From assembly GCA_022648685.1 (NCBI GenBank), contig JALCMW010000001.1, positions 434,001-498,000 on the forward strand: a stretch of 64,000 nt of DNA. The letters are read 5' to 3'. The first letter of the stretch is position 1. Every line of letters begins with the position of its first letter. This stretch comes from Bacteroidales bacterium (GTDB lineage Bacteria > Bacteroidota > Bacteroidia > Bacteroidales > UBA932). The position numbers and the translations under genes were made by a program. This document shows, piece by piece, positions 29,213 through 37,861 of the stretch. The notes below the pieces were generated by a model. The model was not told where the DNA came from. It ran no database searches and saw nothing but the letters and a program-made list of their open reading frames with translations.

Positions 29213-29759
29213 GACATACACAGTTACTATATATTCGGAAAACCAGATCGGTCTTCTGATGCAGATTTCAAATATATTCACACGTCACAGTCTTAGTATA
29301 TGGAGCCTCTCCGCTTCGGCTTCGTCCATAGAAGGAATTCACACCATAACTATTATTACGGATTCGCCTTCCGAGAAACAGATTCTGGAAGTCGTTATGC
29401 AGCTTGAAAAAAGAGTGGACGTAGTGAAGGCCTTTTATTATACGAATGATCAGATAATCTACAGGGAATTGGCTCTTTACAAAATGCAGACGGCAAAGTT
29501 GCTTGAATGCGGCAGGATTGAGGACCTGTTGACCAATTACAATGCAAGGATAGTTGAAATGAACAATGTCTTTACGGTAATCCAGAAAACAGGCAAGACT
29601 GAAGAGACCCAAAGTCTGTATGATGAATTGAATAAATATGGAGTGATGCAGTTCGTCCGTTCGGGAAGGATTGCGGTAACAAGGGAAAAACTGGAGCCGG
29701 TAAAGGATTTTATCGCCGAAAGGGAACTTGAAAAAAATAAAATCAATAAAGAACTTTAA
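29202..29759 (+). CDS. ilvN: Acetolactate synthase small (regulatory) subunit
   Basis: Feedback-sensing partner of IlvB, 185 residues. An N-terminal ACT domain (TVTIYSENQIGLLMQISNIF ... IEGIHTITIIT) binds valine or related effectors; the C-terminal half is the ALS small-subunit domain (LEKRVDVVKAFYY onward). The start ATG lies inside the 3' end of ilvB, so translation is coupled. Confidence 0.93.
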   Translation: MENKTYTVTIYSENQIGLLMQISNIFTRHSLSIWSLSASASSIEGIHTITIITDSPSEKQILEVVMQLEKRVDVVKAFYYTNDQIIYRELALYKMQTAKLLECGRIEDLLTNYNARIVEMNNVFTVIQKTGKTEETQSLYDELNKYGVMQFVRSGRIAVTREKLEPVKDFIAERELEKNKINKEL

Positions 29760-29773
29760 TAATATTTAAAATC

Positions 29774-30817
29774 ATGGCAAAAATCAATTTTGGCGGAGTA
29801 GAAGAAAATGTAGTTACCCGCGAAGAATTCACACTTGAGAAAGCACGTGAAGTATTGAAGGATGAAGTAATTGCCGTTATCGGCTATGGAGTACAGGGCC
29901 CGGCCCAGTCGATGAATCTGCGTGATAACGGATTCAACGTGATAGTAGGGCAGAGAAAGAGCAAAACCTACGACAAGGCCGTTGCTGACGGATGGGTTCC
30001 GGGGAAAACGCTTTTCGATATTGAAGAAGCTTGTGAAAAGGCTACTGTGATAGAATATCTTATCTCAGATGCCGCACAGATTGCCGTTTGGCCTGTGGTC
30101 AAGAAACATCTGACTGCCGGGAAGGCTCTTTATTTTTCCCATGGCTTCGGCATCACCTACAAGGAAAGGACGGGGATAGTACCTCCCAAAGACGTGGATG
30201 TCATAATGGTAGCTCCGAAAGGATCCGGAACATCACTTCGCAGATTGTTCGTACAGGGCAGAGGCGTAAATTCTTCGTATGCCGTTTACCAGGATGCCAC
30301 CGGCAAAGCGAAAGATCGTACCCTTGCGCTCGGCATAGGTGTCGGTTCCGGTTATCTTTTCGAGACGGATTTCAAACGTGAAGTCTATTCCGACCTTACT
30401 GGAGAAAGGGGAACATTGATGGGCGCAATCCAGGGTTTGCTTTTGGCTCAGTACGAGACTCTACGCGGTCATGGCCATACACCTTCAGAGGCTTTCAATG
30501 AAACCGTTGAGGAACTTACCCAGTCCCTTATGCCGTTGTTCGCGGAAAAAGGAATGGACTGGATGTATGCCAATTGTTCCACGACAGCCCAGAGAGGTGC
30601 TCTTGACTGGATGGGACCTTTCCATGATGCGACGAAACCGGTCTTCGAAAAACTTTACCATGAAGTGGAAACCGGACATGAAGCACAGAAATCCATTGAT
30701 TCCAACTCCAAGCCAGGTTATCGCGAAGGTCTTGACAAAGAACTTAAAGCCCTGCGCGACAGTGAAATGTGGCAGGCCGGTGCGGTTGTCCGCAAACTTC
30801 GTCCTGAAAACAGCTAA
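29774..30817 (+). CDS. ilvC: Ketol-acid reductoisomerase
   Basis: Isomerises and reduces acetolactate and acetohydroxybutyrate, using NAD(P)H and Mg. 347 residues. Rossmann motif VIGYGVQGPAQSMNLRDNG (the usual GxGxxG with Val and Pro variants), cofactor loop VGQRKSKTYDKA with Arg/Lys/Ser typical of NADPH use, and a C-terminal knotted domain with DLTGERGTLMGAIQG and the metal-site Asp/Glu. Fourteen bases after ilvN. Confidence 0.96.
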   Translation: MAKINFGGVEENVVTREEFTLEKAREVLKDEVIAVIGYGVQGPAQSMNLRDNGFNVIVGQRKSKTYDKAVADGWVPGKTLFDIEEACEKATVIEYLISDAAQIAVWPVVKKHLTAGKALYFSHGFGITYKERTGIVPPKDVDVIMVAPKGSGTSLRRLFVQGRGVNSSYAVYQDATGKAKDRTLALGIGVGSGYLFETDFKREVYSDLTGERGTLMGAIQGLLLAQYETLRGHGHTPSEAFNETVEELTQSLMPLFAEKGMDWMYANCSTTAQRGALDWMGPFHDATKPVFEKLYHEVETGHEAQKSIDSNSKPGYREGLDKELKALRDSEMWQAGAVVRKLRPENS

Positions 30818-30864
30818 TTGATGAATAAGCATTTAAAAACGCCGGAAGTCCGAGCTCTGGAGAT

Positions 30865-32397
30865 ATGATAGAGATTATGGATACCACTCTTCGTGACGGA
30901 GAGCAGACAGCCGGTGTTTCTTTTAATGCCGATGAAAAACTCGCGATAGCCCGTTTGTTGTTGGAAGAGTTGAAAGTCAACCGTATAGAAGTAGGCTCCG
31001 CCAGAGTTTCCAGCGGGGAACATGTGGCTTTGTCCAAAATATGCGGGTGGGCTTCGACTTGCGGCCATCTCAATCAGGTCGAAGTGCTGGGTTTCGTGGA
31101 CGATGGTTTGTCTATAGACTGGATATCCTCGGCGGGAGGCAAGGTCCTCAATCTGCTTGCTAAAGGTTCTTTGCGGCATCTTGAGGGACAACTTAGAAAA
31201 ACGCCGCAGGAACATCTGGAGGGGATTAAACGTTGTGTGGACAAGGCGGTTTCGAAGGATATGGAAGTAAATATCTATCTGGAAGACTGGTCGGGAGGAA
31301 TGCTTGATTCGCCCGATTATGTCTATTTCATGATGGACAACCTCAAGGATACGCCCATACGGCGGTTCATGCTTCCGGATACCTTGGGAATATTCAATCA
31401 TGAGCAGACTGCTTTGTATTGCAGGGAAATGGTAAAGCGTTATCCTTCTGTGCATTTCGATTTCCATGCCCATAATGATTATGACCTTGCCGCCGCCAAT
31501 GTCTTCGAAGCCGTCAAAGCGGGATTCAAAGGGATACACACTACTGTCAACGGTCTTGGGGAAAGAGCCGGAAATGTACCCGTATCTAGCGTGATCGGGA
31601 TACTGAACGACCACTTGCATTGCGGCAATACTCTTGACGAAAGCAAGCTGACCCATGTCTGCCGTTATGTGGAGACTATTTCCGGTGTGAGAATCCCTGA
31701 CAACAAACCTGTCATAGGCGATTCCGTATTCACCCAGACCAGCGGTGTCCATGCTGACGGTGACAAAAAAGGGAATCTTTATCAGAATGCCCTGCTTCCC
31801 GAACGTTTCGGAAGAGTCCGCAGCTATGCTTTGGGCAAAAACAGCGGTAAGGCCAATATCGTAAAGAATCTTGAGAAGCTAGGCATAACCCTTACTCCGG
31901 AACAGATGAAACTTGTCACGGACAGAGTCGTTGAACTCGGTGACAAAAAGGAATCCATGAGTACCGAGGATCTGCCTTTCATAATCGCCGATGTCCTCAA
32001 AGGCGGATATGCAGCTTCGAAAGAGAATATACATATAGTGAATTACAGTCTTCAGCTGGCCCGCGGCATGAAGCCGGTAGCCAACCTCAGGATCAGCATT
32101 CTCGGAAAGGAATATGAAGAAAATTCCGCGGGTGACGGACAATATGATGCCTTCATGAAAGCTTTGTGGAAAATATATGACAGGCTGGGAAAAGCTCATC
32201 CGAAACTTACGGATTATCAGGTGAATATTCCGCCGGGCGGGAAAACCGACGCTTTGGTTGAAACTGCGATTTCCTGGAAATTCGATTCATATCATTTCAA
32301 GACGAGAGGAATCGATTCCGATCAGACCGAAGCTGCGATAAAAGCAACTGTCAAAATGCTTAATATTATAGAAAATACAGATATAAAGAACATTTAA
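30865..32397 (+). CDS. 2-isopropylmalate/citramalate synthase family enzyme
   Basis: DRE-TIM aldolase that condenses acetyl-CoA with a 2-keto acid. 510 residues: catalytic N-terminus IMDTTLRDGEQTAGVSF, metal-site HAHND, TTVNGLGERAGN, then a communication region and a C-terminal regulatory domain (about residues 380-505). It could be LeuA (leucine) or CimA ((R)-citramalate, a threonine-independent route to isoleucine). leuB, leuC, leuD and ilvA are not in this window, so the choice is open. Placement between ilvC and ilvE in an Ile/Val operon makes the citramalate role attractive. 47 bases after ilvC, the widest gap in the operon. Confidence 0.85.
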   Translation: MIEIMDTTLRDGEQTAGVSFNADEKLAIARLLLEELKVNRIEVGSARVSSGEHVALSKICGWASTCGHLNQVEVLGFVDDGLSIDWISSAGGKVLNLLAKGSLRHLEGQLRKTPQEHLEGIKRCVDKAVSKDMEVNIYLEDWSGGMLDSPDYVYFMMDNLKDTPIRRFMLPDTLGIFNHEQTALYCREMVKRYPSVHFDFHAHNDYDLAAANVFEAVKAGFKGIHTTVNGLGERAGNVPVSSVIGILNDHLHCGNTLDESKLTHVCRYVETISGVRIPDNKPVIGDSVFTQTSGVHADGDKKGNLYQNALLPERFGRVRSYALGKNSGKANIVKNLEKLGITLTPEQMKLVTDRVVELGDKKESMSTEDLPFIIADVLKGGYAASKENIHIVNYSLQLARGMKPVANLRISILGKEYEENSAGDGQYDAFMKALWKIYDRLGKAHPKLTDYQVNIPPGGKTDALVETAISWKFDSYHFKTRGIDSDQTEAAIKATVKMLNIIENTDIKNI

Positions 32398-32409
32398 ATT
32401 ATTAATAAT

Positions 32410-33456
32410 ATGGCGAATATCAATTGGGACAAGTTGGGTTTCGATGCTTATGAAACCAATACTGTCATTTTATCTCATTACAAGGACGGCAAATGGTCGC
32501 CCATCCGCAGAAGCGATGAATTTTCTTTCACTTTCGATCCATTTGCGGCCGTATTCCATTATGCCACTTCCTGTTTCGAAGGTATGAAAGCCTTCAGGCA
32601 GAAAAACGGAAGAGCATGTATTTTCCGTCCTGAAGAAAATGCGAAAAGAATGCAGCGTACGGCCGATTATCTCGGTCTGCCAGCTCCTACAAAGGAAATG
32701 TTCATCAAAATGAGTGAAGAATGTGTGAAGGCGAATATAGAATTCCTGCCTCCTTACGGACACCATGCATCAATGTACATCCGTCCTCTTCTGATAGGCA
32801 TGCGTCCCCAGATGCAGCTTATCCCTCCGACGGAATGCGTTTTTGCCGTCATGTGTGCTCCGGCAGGTTCTTATTACGGGGAAAACCTCTCGTCTTTTTC
32901 AGCGGTGATAGCAAGGAATTACGACCGAGCGGCTCCGCAAGGTTCCGGAAGCTACAAAGTGGGGGCGAATTATCCTTGCTCTTTCAAACCATATAAAATG
33001 GCTCATGAACAGGGCTATACGGAAATCCTTTATCTTAACTCGGCGACAAAGCAATATATCGACGAATACGGATCTTCCAATTTCTTTGCGATAAAGGGAA
33101 ACACTTATGTGACTCCTCTTTCCGACAGTGTTCTGCCTTCGATTACAAACAAATCACTGCAACAGGTTGCCATGGATTTCGGTATGACGGTGGAAAAGAG
33201 GAAAGTCCCTGTCGAAGAATTGGCGGAATTCGATGAAGCCGCAGCATGCGGTACCGCAGTTGTCATAACGCCGATGTCTCATATAGATGACAAGCCTACC
33301 ATTGAAGGCAAAGAGGTTACTAAAGTGTACAAGTTCTTCCAGGACGGTAAGGTGGGACCGGTATGCAGTAAGTTATACAAAACCATCACCGGCATACAGT
33401 TCGGGGAACTTCCTGACACACACGGATGGTGTTACATGCTTCCTGAGGGTATCTAA
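32410..33456 (+). CDS. ilvE: Branched-chain amino acid aminotransferase
   Basis: PLP enzyme (fold type IV) for the last step to Val, Leu and Ile. 348 residues. The catalytic Lys lies in SGSYKVGANYP, the family pattern NxEGExxN-like region is EYGSSNFFAIKGN, and AACGTAVVITPM near residue 278 binds the phosphate. Last gene of the operon, followed by a terminator. Confidence 0.95.
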   Translation: MANINWDKLGFDAYETNTVILSHYKDGKWSPIRRSDEFSFTFDPFAAVFHYATSCFEGMKAFRQKNGRACIFRPEENAKRMQRTADYLGLPAPTKEMFIKMSEECVKANIEFLPPYGHHASMYIRPLLIGMRPQMQLIPPTECVFAVMCAPAGSYYGENLSSFSAVIARNYDRAAPQGSGSYKVGANYPCSFKPYKMAHEQGYTEILYLNSATKQYIDEYGSSNFFAIKGNTYVTPLSDSVLPSITNKSLQQVAMDFGMTVEKRKVPVEELAEFDEAAACGTAVVITPMSHIDDKPTIEGKEVTKVYKFFQDGKVGPVCSKLYKTITGIQFGELPDTHGWCYMLPEGI

Positions 33457-33481
33457 TCCCTGTATTATTTTATTTGTGTTT

Positions 33482-33526
33482 GAAGAAGGGGACCGAAGCC
33501 TGTTATTGGCTGAGGTTCCCTTCTTT
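33482..33526 (+). terminator. Terminator of the ilv operon
   Basis: GAAGAAGGGGACC pairs with GGTTCCCTTCTTTC (one G-T), with a smaller inner AGCC/GGCT stem, just after ilvE. Confidence 0.75.
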
Positions 33527-33561
33527 CTGTGAATAGACATATAAAATATTTTACATATATA

Positions 33562-33591
33562 TTGAATATTTTGGAATTTGTGCTAATTTTG
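33562..33591 (+). promoter_or_regulatory. Promoter upstream of the 47-residue peptide
   Basis: TTG (33562-33564), 19 bases, TAATTTTG (33584-33591). It implies a leader of about 195 bases (33598-33794) with no other ORF that I recognise. Confidence 0.6.
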
Positions 33592-33794
33592 TGGCGAATT
33601 CAGTGTTTAATTATGTCTTAATTAAACTGTAAAAACAATAGATGCAGACAAAAGGAAATGGGATGGCATTCTTGCCGTTTCGTGGGGGTTTCATCTTTAA
33701 TTTGCCGAAATCGGCATCTGCATCATTCTATGTTTTCCAAAAGTAAATTGGTGTTTTTATAACATTACATAATTTATTAAATACAACAAAATTA

Positions 33795-33938
33795 ATGCAA
33801 ATTAAAGAAAAGAACGTAAATGTCTATGAGACTCCCAGAGTCGAAGACTTGGAAGTGGCCGGAACTTCCTCTTTGTTAGCCGGCAGTACGGCCCCGGATG
33901 CCGTTTATACGGATGGGGGAGATGGATGGGGTGCATAA
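33795..33938 (+). CDS. Small 47-residue peptide with YxTP motif
   Basis: An ORF too short for usual gene calling. Y11-x-T13-P14-x-V16-x-D18-L19-E20-V21 occupies the same residue numbers as the W11-x-T13-P14-x-I16-x-D18-L19-D20-V21 leader motif in both lasso precursors 17-21 kb away. The second half is Ala/Gly/Asp-rich and ends GGDGWGA. No signal peptide, no Cys. It sits between a full promoter and a FISUMP lipoprotein gene 30 bases downstream. Function unknown; peptides of this kind preceding surface lipoproteins are, to my memory, common in Bacteroidales. No processing enzymes lie next to it. Confidence 0.6.
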   Translation: MQIKEKNVNVYETPRVEDLEVAGTSSLLAGSTAPDAVYTDGGDGWGA

Positions 33939-33968
33939 CTCCTGATGTGTGTTATACATAGATGAAAA

Positions 33969-35999
33969 ATGAAAAAGACATTAATTTTTGCGGTTGCCGT
34001 TTTGTCGGCTTTCTTGTTTATTTCATGCAGCAAGGAAAATGGTGATTACGGAACAGCCGGAAAAGATTCTCAGGAAGGAAAGTACACTCTTTCCGAACTT
34101 ACTGCTGTCAGCGATACCATTTCAACTTCAACCAGGACTTCACTGAATGGCACCGCTGTATCATGGTTGTCCGGAGACAGGATGGCCATAATCAATACGA
34201 AAACGAATAAAATATATCAATATGCCCTTAACAGCGGGAGCGGTACGACTGTCGGAAGATTTACAGCAGTAGGTGCTGCAGCAGCCTATAATGATCTGAG
34301 CGATCTTGTTGCCGTGTATCCTGCGATAGCTGCATCCGTATCTTCCGGTACCGTATCTGTATCGGTAAATGAAAATTATAGTGCCGCATCCAGGTCGGGC
34401 TGTGGTATTACGACATGGAATTCCGATTCTCCGTGCGCTTTTTCAAATAATGATATCAAAGTATCTTATGCAGAATATGGCAATCCGGGTACAGGCGTTG
34501 ATTTCAAGTTCAAGGAACTTGGAATGTGGAGCAGTTTCGTGATGGATTTCAGATCTGTTGCATATGAAGGCGAGAAAGCCTTGTCAATGAGTGTCGGTAC
34601 GACTGGCGGAACTTGTGGACTCTCCGGTACGGCGGTGATAAATGGTGCCGGCAGTTCTGTTCCCGGTCTTGGATCCGGTAATTCCACTAGTGTTGATTGG
34701 ACGTTTTCTGAACCGGTTTCCATGTCTGAAGTATTTACGAAATCCTTGATGTTGCTTCCGTCCGTAACCTCGAGCGACATGTTAAAGGTAACTGTTGTCA
34801 GCACTATGCGTACATTTACATTCTATGCCGTACCGAAGGCTTTTGCCGGAGGTGAAACGATGAGATTTCCGATAACTGCGGGAACCAATTTTACGGAAGG
34901 CACTGCAAATACCAATAAGAAATATACTGTCGAATCAAAGACTGCGAATTGCTATATGGTAGCTCCGGGAAGCAGTATCTATGTTCCCGTAATAATAAAA
35001 GGCAACGGAGGTGCAGTAGCCGGGACAGGATTGAGTACGGCAATAAGCCCTTCCTCCGTAGGCATCTTGTGGGAAACGACAAAAGGGCTGATCTCCGTCG
35101 GCAATCTAAGCAACGGATTAGTGACCGTTACGGCCGGCAGTAATTCTGGAAATGCAGTGATAGCCGCCTATAGCGGAACGAATAAGAGCGGAACGATTCT
35201 TTGGAGCTGGCATATCTGGGTGACTGATTATGATCCGGACAACGGCGGTACTACATATCCTGTCACTAATTCCGCAGCTGTTTCATATACATTCATGGAC
35301 AGGAACCTAGGAGCGATGTCGGCTGCTTCCGGCAATGACGGGACGATCGGACTGCAATACCAATGGGGCAGGAAAGATCCGTTTACTGCTTCATCATCGC
35401 TTGGATCAACTGCCGAGACTACCGTATATGACGGAAATGGAAACGGCTTTACTTTCAATAATAAGATCCGAACCGTAAATGTTTCGAATAACCTTTCCAA
35501 CTCAATACTGAATCCGGAAATATTCTATACAGGAATAGAAGGCGAAATTGTTTATTACGACTGGTATACGACAACGGATAGCCGGACTTCAGGAAATAAT
35601 GCTTTATGGGGAGGAGCTTCAATAGGCGCTCCGACAGCGAAAACTATTTTTGATCCTTGTCCGGCAGGGTGGCGTGTACCTGCCTGGAGTGAAAGCCAGT
35701 CTCCCTGGAGTACACTTGGAAGCGGCAATTCCATGGCTATGTCTTCGATAGGGATATGGAGCAATCACGGTGTCACATGGATTCCCATTTCCGCAGGATT
35801 CTGGCCGGCTGCAGGAATCCGTAACGCCGGAACAGGGACTCTGGAATATAGCGGTATCAATGGGGATTATTGGTCTTCATCCGCTTTTTCTTCCGGGGTA
35901 TATGCAGGTTATAGCTTGATTTTCAGCCAGAATTATGTCTCTACTTCGCCCATGTCTTGTCGTGCCGGAGGCCTTTCGGTCAGATGTGTCAGGGAATGA
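33969..35999 (+). CDS. Surface lipoprotein with fimbrillin-like and FISUMP domains
   Basis: A 676-residue lipoprotein. Lipobox FISC at residues 17-20, then SKENGD, which resembles the Bacteroidota surface-export signal (acidic residues after Cys-Ser-Lys). The N-terminal half resembles the Mfa-like/fimbrillin fold (STRTSLNGTAVSWLSGDRMAI), common in adhesins; a BACON/Ig-like section follows. The C-terminal 200 residues form a FISUMP module (VSYTFMDRNLGAMSAA, LQYQWGRKDPF, DPCPAGWRVP, and the ending SVRCVRE). Likely an adhesin or fimbrial-type tip protein; ligand unknown. Followed by a terminator shared with tRNA-Gly. Confidence 0.8.
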   Translation: MKKTLIFAVAVLSAFLFISCSKENGDYGTAGKDSQEGKYTLSELTAVSDTISTSTRTSLNGTAVSWLSGDRMAIINTKTNKIYQYALNSGSGTTVGRFTAVGAAAAYNDLSDLVAVYPAIAASVSSGTVSVSVNENYSAASRSGCGITTWNSDSPCAFSNNDIKVSYAEYGNPGTGVDFKFKELGMWSSFVMDFRSVAYEGEKALSMSVGTTGGTCGLSGTAVINGAGSSVPGLGSGNSTSVDWTFSEPVSMSEVFTKSLMLLPSVTSSDMLKVTVVSTMRTFTFYAVPKAFAGGETMRFPITAGTNFTEGTANTNKKYTVESKTANCYMVAPGSSIYVPVIIKGNGGAVAGTGLSTAISPSSVGILWETTKGLISVGNLSNGLVTVTAGSNSGNAVIAAYSGTNKSGTILWSWHIWVTDYDPDNGGTTYPVTNSAAVSYTFMDRNLGAMSAASGNDGTIGLQYQWGRKDPFTASSSLGSTAETTVYDGNGNGFTFNNKIRTVNVSNNLSNSILNPEIFYTGIEGEIVYYDWYTTTDSRTSGNNALWGGASIGAPTAKTIFDPCPAGWRVPAWSESQSPWSTLGSGNSMAMSSIGIWSNHGVTWIPISAGFWPAAGIRNAGTGTLEYSGINGDYWSSSAFSSGVYAGYSLIFSQNYVSTSPMSCRAGGLSVRCVRE

Positions 36000-36035
36000 A
36001 GACATGGATCCCTGAACTTGTATGATGGATAAAAT

Positions 36036-36072
36036 AAAAAAGGCGGCTGATATTTTTCAGCCGCCTTTTTTT
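36036..36072. terminator. Bidirectional terminator
   Basis: GGCGGCTGA/TCAGCCGCC (9 bp) extended by A6/T6, loop TATTTT. It closes the lipoprotein gene on the plus strand and the tRNA-Gly transcript on the minus strand. Confidence 0.85.
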
Positions 36073-36076
36073 GATG

Positions 36077-36149
<73 letters not shown>

Positions 36150-36189
36150 AACTATTGCTTTATGTGTTACAAAATCCTTTTTAGGATTG

Positions 36190-36219
36190 CAAAGATAGGT
36201 ATATTTTCTTTGTCTGCAA
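36190..36219 (-). promoter_or_regulatory. Promoter of tRNA-Gly
   Basis: On the minus strand TTG, 19 bases, TATCTTTG: the same -7 octamer and the same spacing as the tRNA-Ser promoter. Confidence 0.75.
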
Positions 36220-36267
36220 ATTTTTTCTGAAAAAACACAACTCGGGAATGAGGTGTAAAAGGGCTTC

Positions 36268-37302
36268 CTATACTTCCACCGACGTCCCGAATTCCTTGAG
36301 GAACCTCATGTCATTTTCGAAGTAATGCCTGAGATCGTTTACCTGCCATTTGAGCATCGCAATCCGTTCCAGTCCCATACCGAAAGCGAATCCGCTGTAT
36401 TTCTTGCTGTCTATTCCGGAGGCTTCCAGCACATTGGGATCAACCATTCCGCATCCCAGAATTTCCAGCCAACCTGTTCCCTTGCAGACATTGCAACCTT
36501 TGCCATGACAGATGTTGCAGCTTACGTCGACTTCTGAAGATGGTTCCGTGAAGGGGAAATATGATGGTCTCATGCGTATCTGGGTGTTGGGCCCGAACAT
36601 CTCCCTTACAAAAAGGAGGATAGACTGTCTCAGATCGGCAAAGGTGACATGTTCATCTATATAAAGCCCTTCGCACTGATGGAAGATACAGTGGGCCCTT
36701 GCTGAAATAGCTTCATTCCTGAATACCCTTCCGGGGCATATAACCCTGATCGGAAGAGGCATCGTTTCCATACATCTGACTTGTACACATGATGTGTGTG
36801 TGCGAAGAAGAATAGGATCTTTGTGCCCGGTCGAAACGAAAAAAGTATCCTGCATATCCCTTGCAGGATGGTCGGGAGGAAAATTCAATGCTTCGAACAC
36901 ATGATAATCGTCTTCGATTTCCGGACCTTCGGCAATGTCATATCCGAATTTGCGGAAAATGTCAGCTATTTCCTGTCTTACGATCGAAACAGGATGTCTT
37001 GAACCGAGGGTATAGTGATATCCCGGCATAGTCAAGTCGTTAAGAGCTGTCTTGTCGGATACCGAATCCGAAGCCGTCCCTTTCAACTCTTCTATTTTGG
37101 CTTGTGTTTTCTGCTTAAGATCGTTCAGTTGCTTTCCGAATTCTTTTTTCATCTCCGGAGCTATGGTCCGGAACTCTTCAAACAACTTAGTTATTTCGCC
37201 TTTCTTTCCGAGAAACTTGATTCTTGCCTCTTCTACTTCCTTGAGTGATTCGCATTTAAGTGAATCAAGGTCATTCAGGACTTTTTCAATTTCTTCTTTC
37301 AT
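36268..37302 (-). CDS. pheS: Phenylalanine-tRNA ligase alpha subunit
   Basis: Catalytic subunit of the (alpha-beta)2 PheRS, 344 residues. An N-terminal coiled coil (residues 1-90) precedes the class II aaRS core: motif 1 region SRHPVSIVRQEIADIFRKFG, motif 2 FRNEAISARAHCIFHQCEGL, motif 3 FAFGMGLERIAMLKW. A Cys-rich insertion (CNICHGKGCNVCKGTGW) near residue 275 is a probable zinc site seen in some bacterial PheS. An SD GGAG lies 8 bases before the start. pheT is not adjacent. Confidence 0.96.
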   Translation of the reverse strand: MKEEIEKVLNDLDSLKCESLKEVEEARIKFLGKKGEITKLFEEFRTIAPEMKKEFGKQLNDLKQKTQAKIEELKGTASDSVSDKTALNDLTMPGYHYTLGSRHPVSIVRQEIADIFRKFGYDIAEGPEIEDDYHVFEALNFPPDHPARDMQDTFFVSTGHKDPILLRTHTSCVQVRCMETMPLPIRVICPGRVFRNEAISARAHCIFHQCEGLYIDEHVTFADLRQSILLFVREMFGPNTQIRMRPSYFPFTEPSSEVDVSCNICHGKGCNVCKGTGWLEILGCGMVDPNVLEASGIDSKKYSGFAFGMGLERIAMLKWQVNDLRHYFENDMRFLKEFGTSVEV

Positions 37303-37329
37303 ACGTATTTCTCCTTACAAACGTGCCGG

Positions 37330-37337
37330 CAAATTTA
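37330..37337 (-). promoter_or_regulatory. -7 promoter element for pheS
   Basis: Minus-strand TAAATTTG (TAnnTTTG), 28 bases before the pheS start. Confidence 0.45.
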
Positions 37338-37344
37338 ATTATTT

Positions 37345-37791
37345 TTACCGATTGTTTATTTTGTTGTTGTCCTTTTCTATTTTGGCTTTCCGTTTATCCC
37401 TGACTTTCTTCTCCCTTGCGGCACCGCTCTTGAGATATTTCTTCCATTGGGCGTCATTGAGGAATTTGTGATATGAATTATATATCCTTTCCATCCATTT
37501 ATCCTGAACGGCTCTGTATAAATCATAGTTTGTTACTTTGGCGTCCGAAAGTTTCTTCAATTCACCCTGCATGGCGTGATAGTCGTTGTTCAAGGTGGAA
37601 TCCACGTAAAATACCTGCCAGTCTTCCAGATGAAGCAAGTCGGTAAGTCTTTCGATTTCGGTTTCTATATAAGTCTCCAATTTCTTTTCATTTTCCTTCT
37701 CTATGTCCTGCTGCTGTGCCGAGGCTGTGTTTTGGACAAGAGGAAAGAAGAATAAAGATAATGCCAAGATTATATAGGTATGATATTTCAT
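37345..37791 (-). CDS. Small secreted helical protein, unknown function
   Basis: A 148-residue protein with a signal peptide ending near ASAQQ, then a charged, mostly helical mature region (EIERLTDLLHLEDWQVFYVD) and a very basic C-terminus (AAREKKVRDKRKAK). Lengths and composition recall small periplasmic chaperone-like proteins, but no motif supports that. It has a full promoter (37831-37860, minus). Confidence 0.65.
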   Translation of the reverse strand: MKYHTYIILALSLFFFPLVQNTASAQQQDIEKENEKKLETYIETEIERLTDLLHLEDWQVFYVDSTLNNDYHAMQGELKKLSDAKVTNYDLYRAVQDKWMERIYNSYHKFLNDAQWKKYLKSGAAREKKVRDKRKAKIEKDNNKINNR

Positions 37792-37808
37792 ACGAATAAA
37801 AATTTTTA

Positions 37809-37816
37809 TAGATTTG
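37809..37816 (+). promoter_or_regulatory. -7 promoter element for the C69 peptidase
   Basis: TAGATTTG (TAnnTTTG). A start site near 37823 rules out the in-frame ATG at 37814 and fits translation from 37862. Confidence 0.5.
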
Positions 37817-37830
37817 CAATCCTTTATCTA

Positions 37831-37860
37831 CAAAAGTAATCATTTTATAAAAGAGTGCAA
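37831..37860 (-). promoter_or_regulatory. Promoter of the small secreted protein gene
   Basis: Minus-strand TTG, 19 bases, TACTTTTG: a full -33/-7 promoter reading toward 37791. Confidence 0.6.
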
Positions 37861-37861
37861 A

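Noticed and set aside
30814..31752. 312-codon minus-strand ORF
   Set aside because: Antisense to the leuA/cimA-family gene, which has clear catalytic motifs; no domain seen in the antisense frame.
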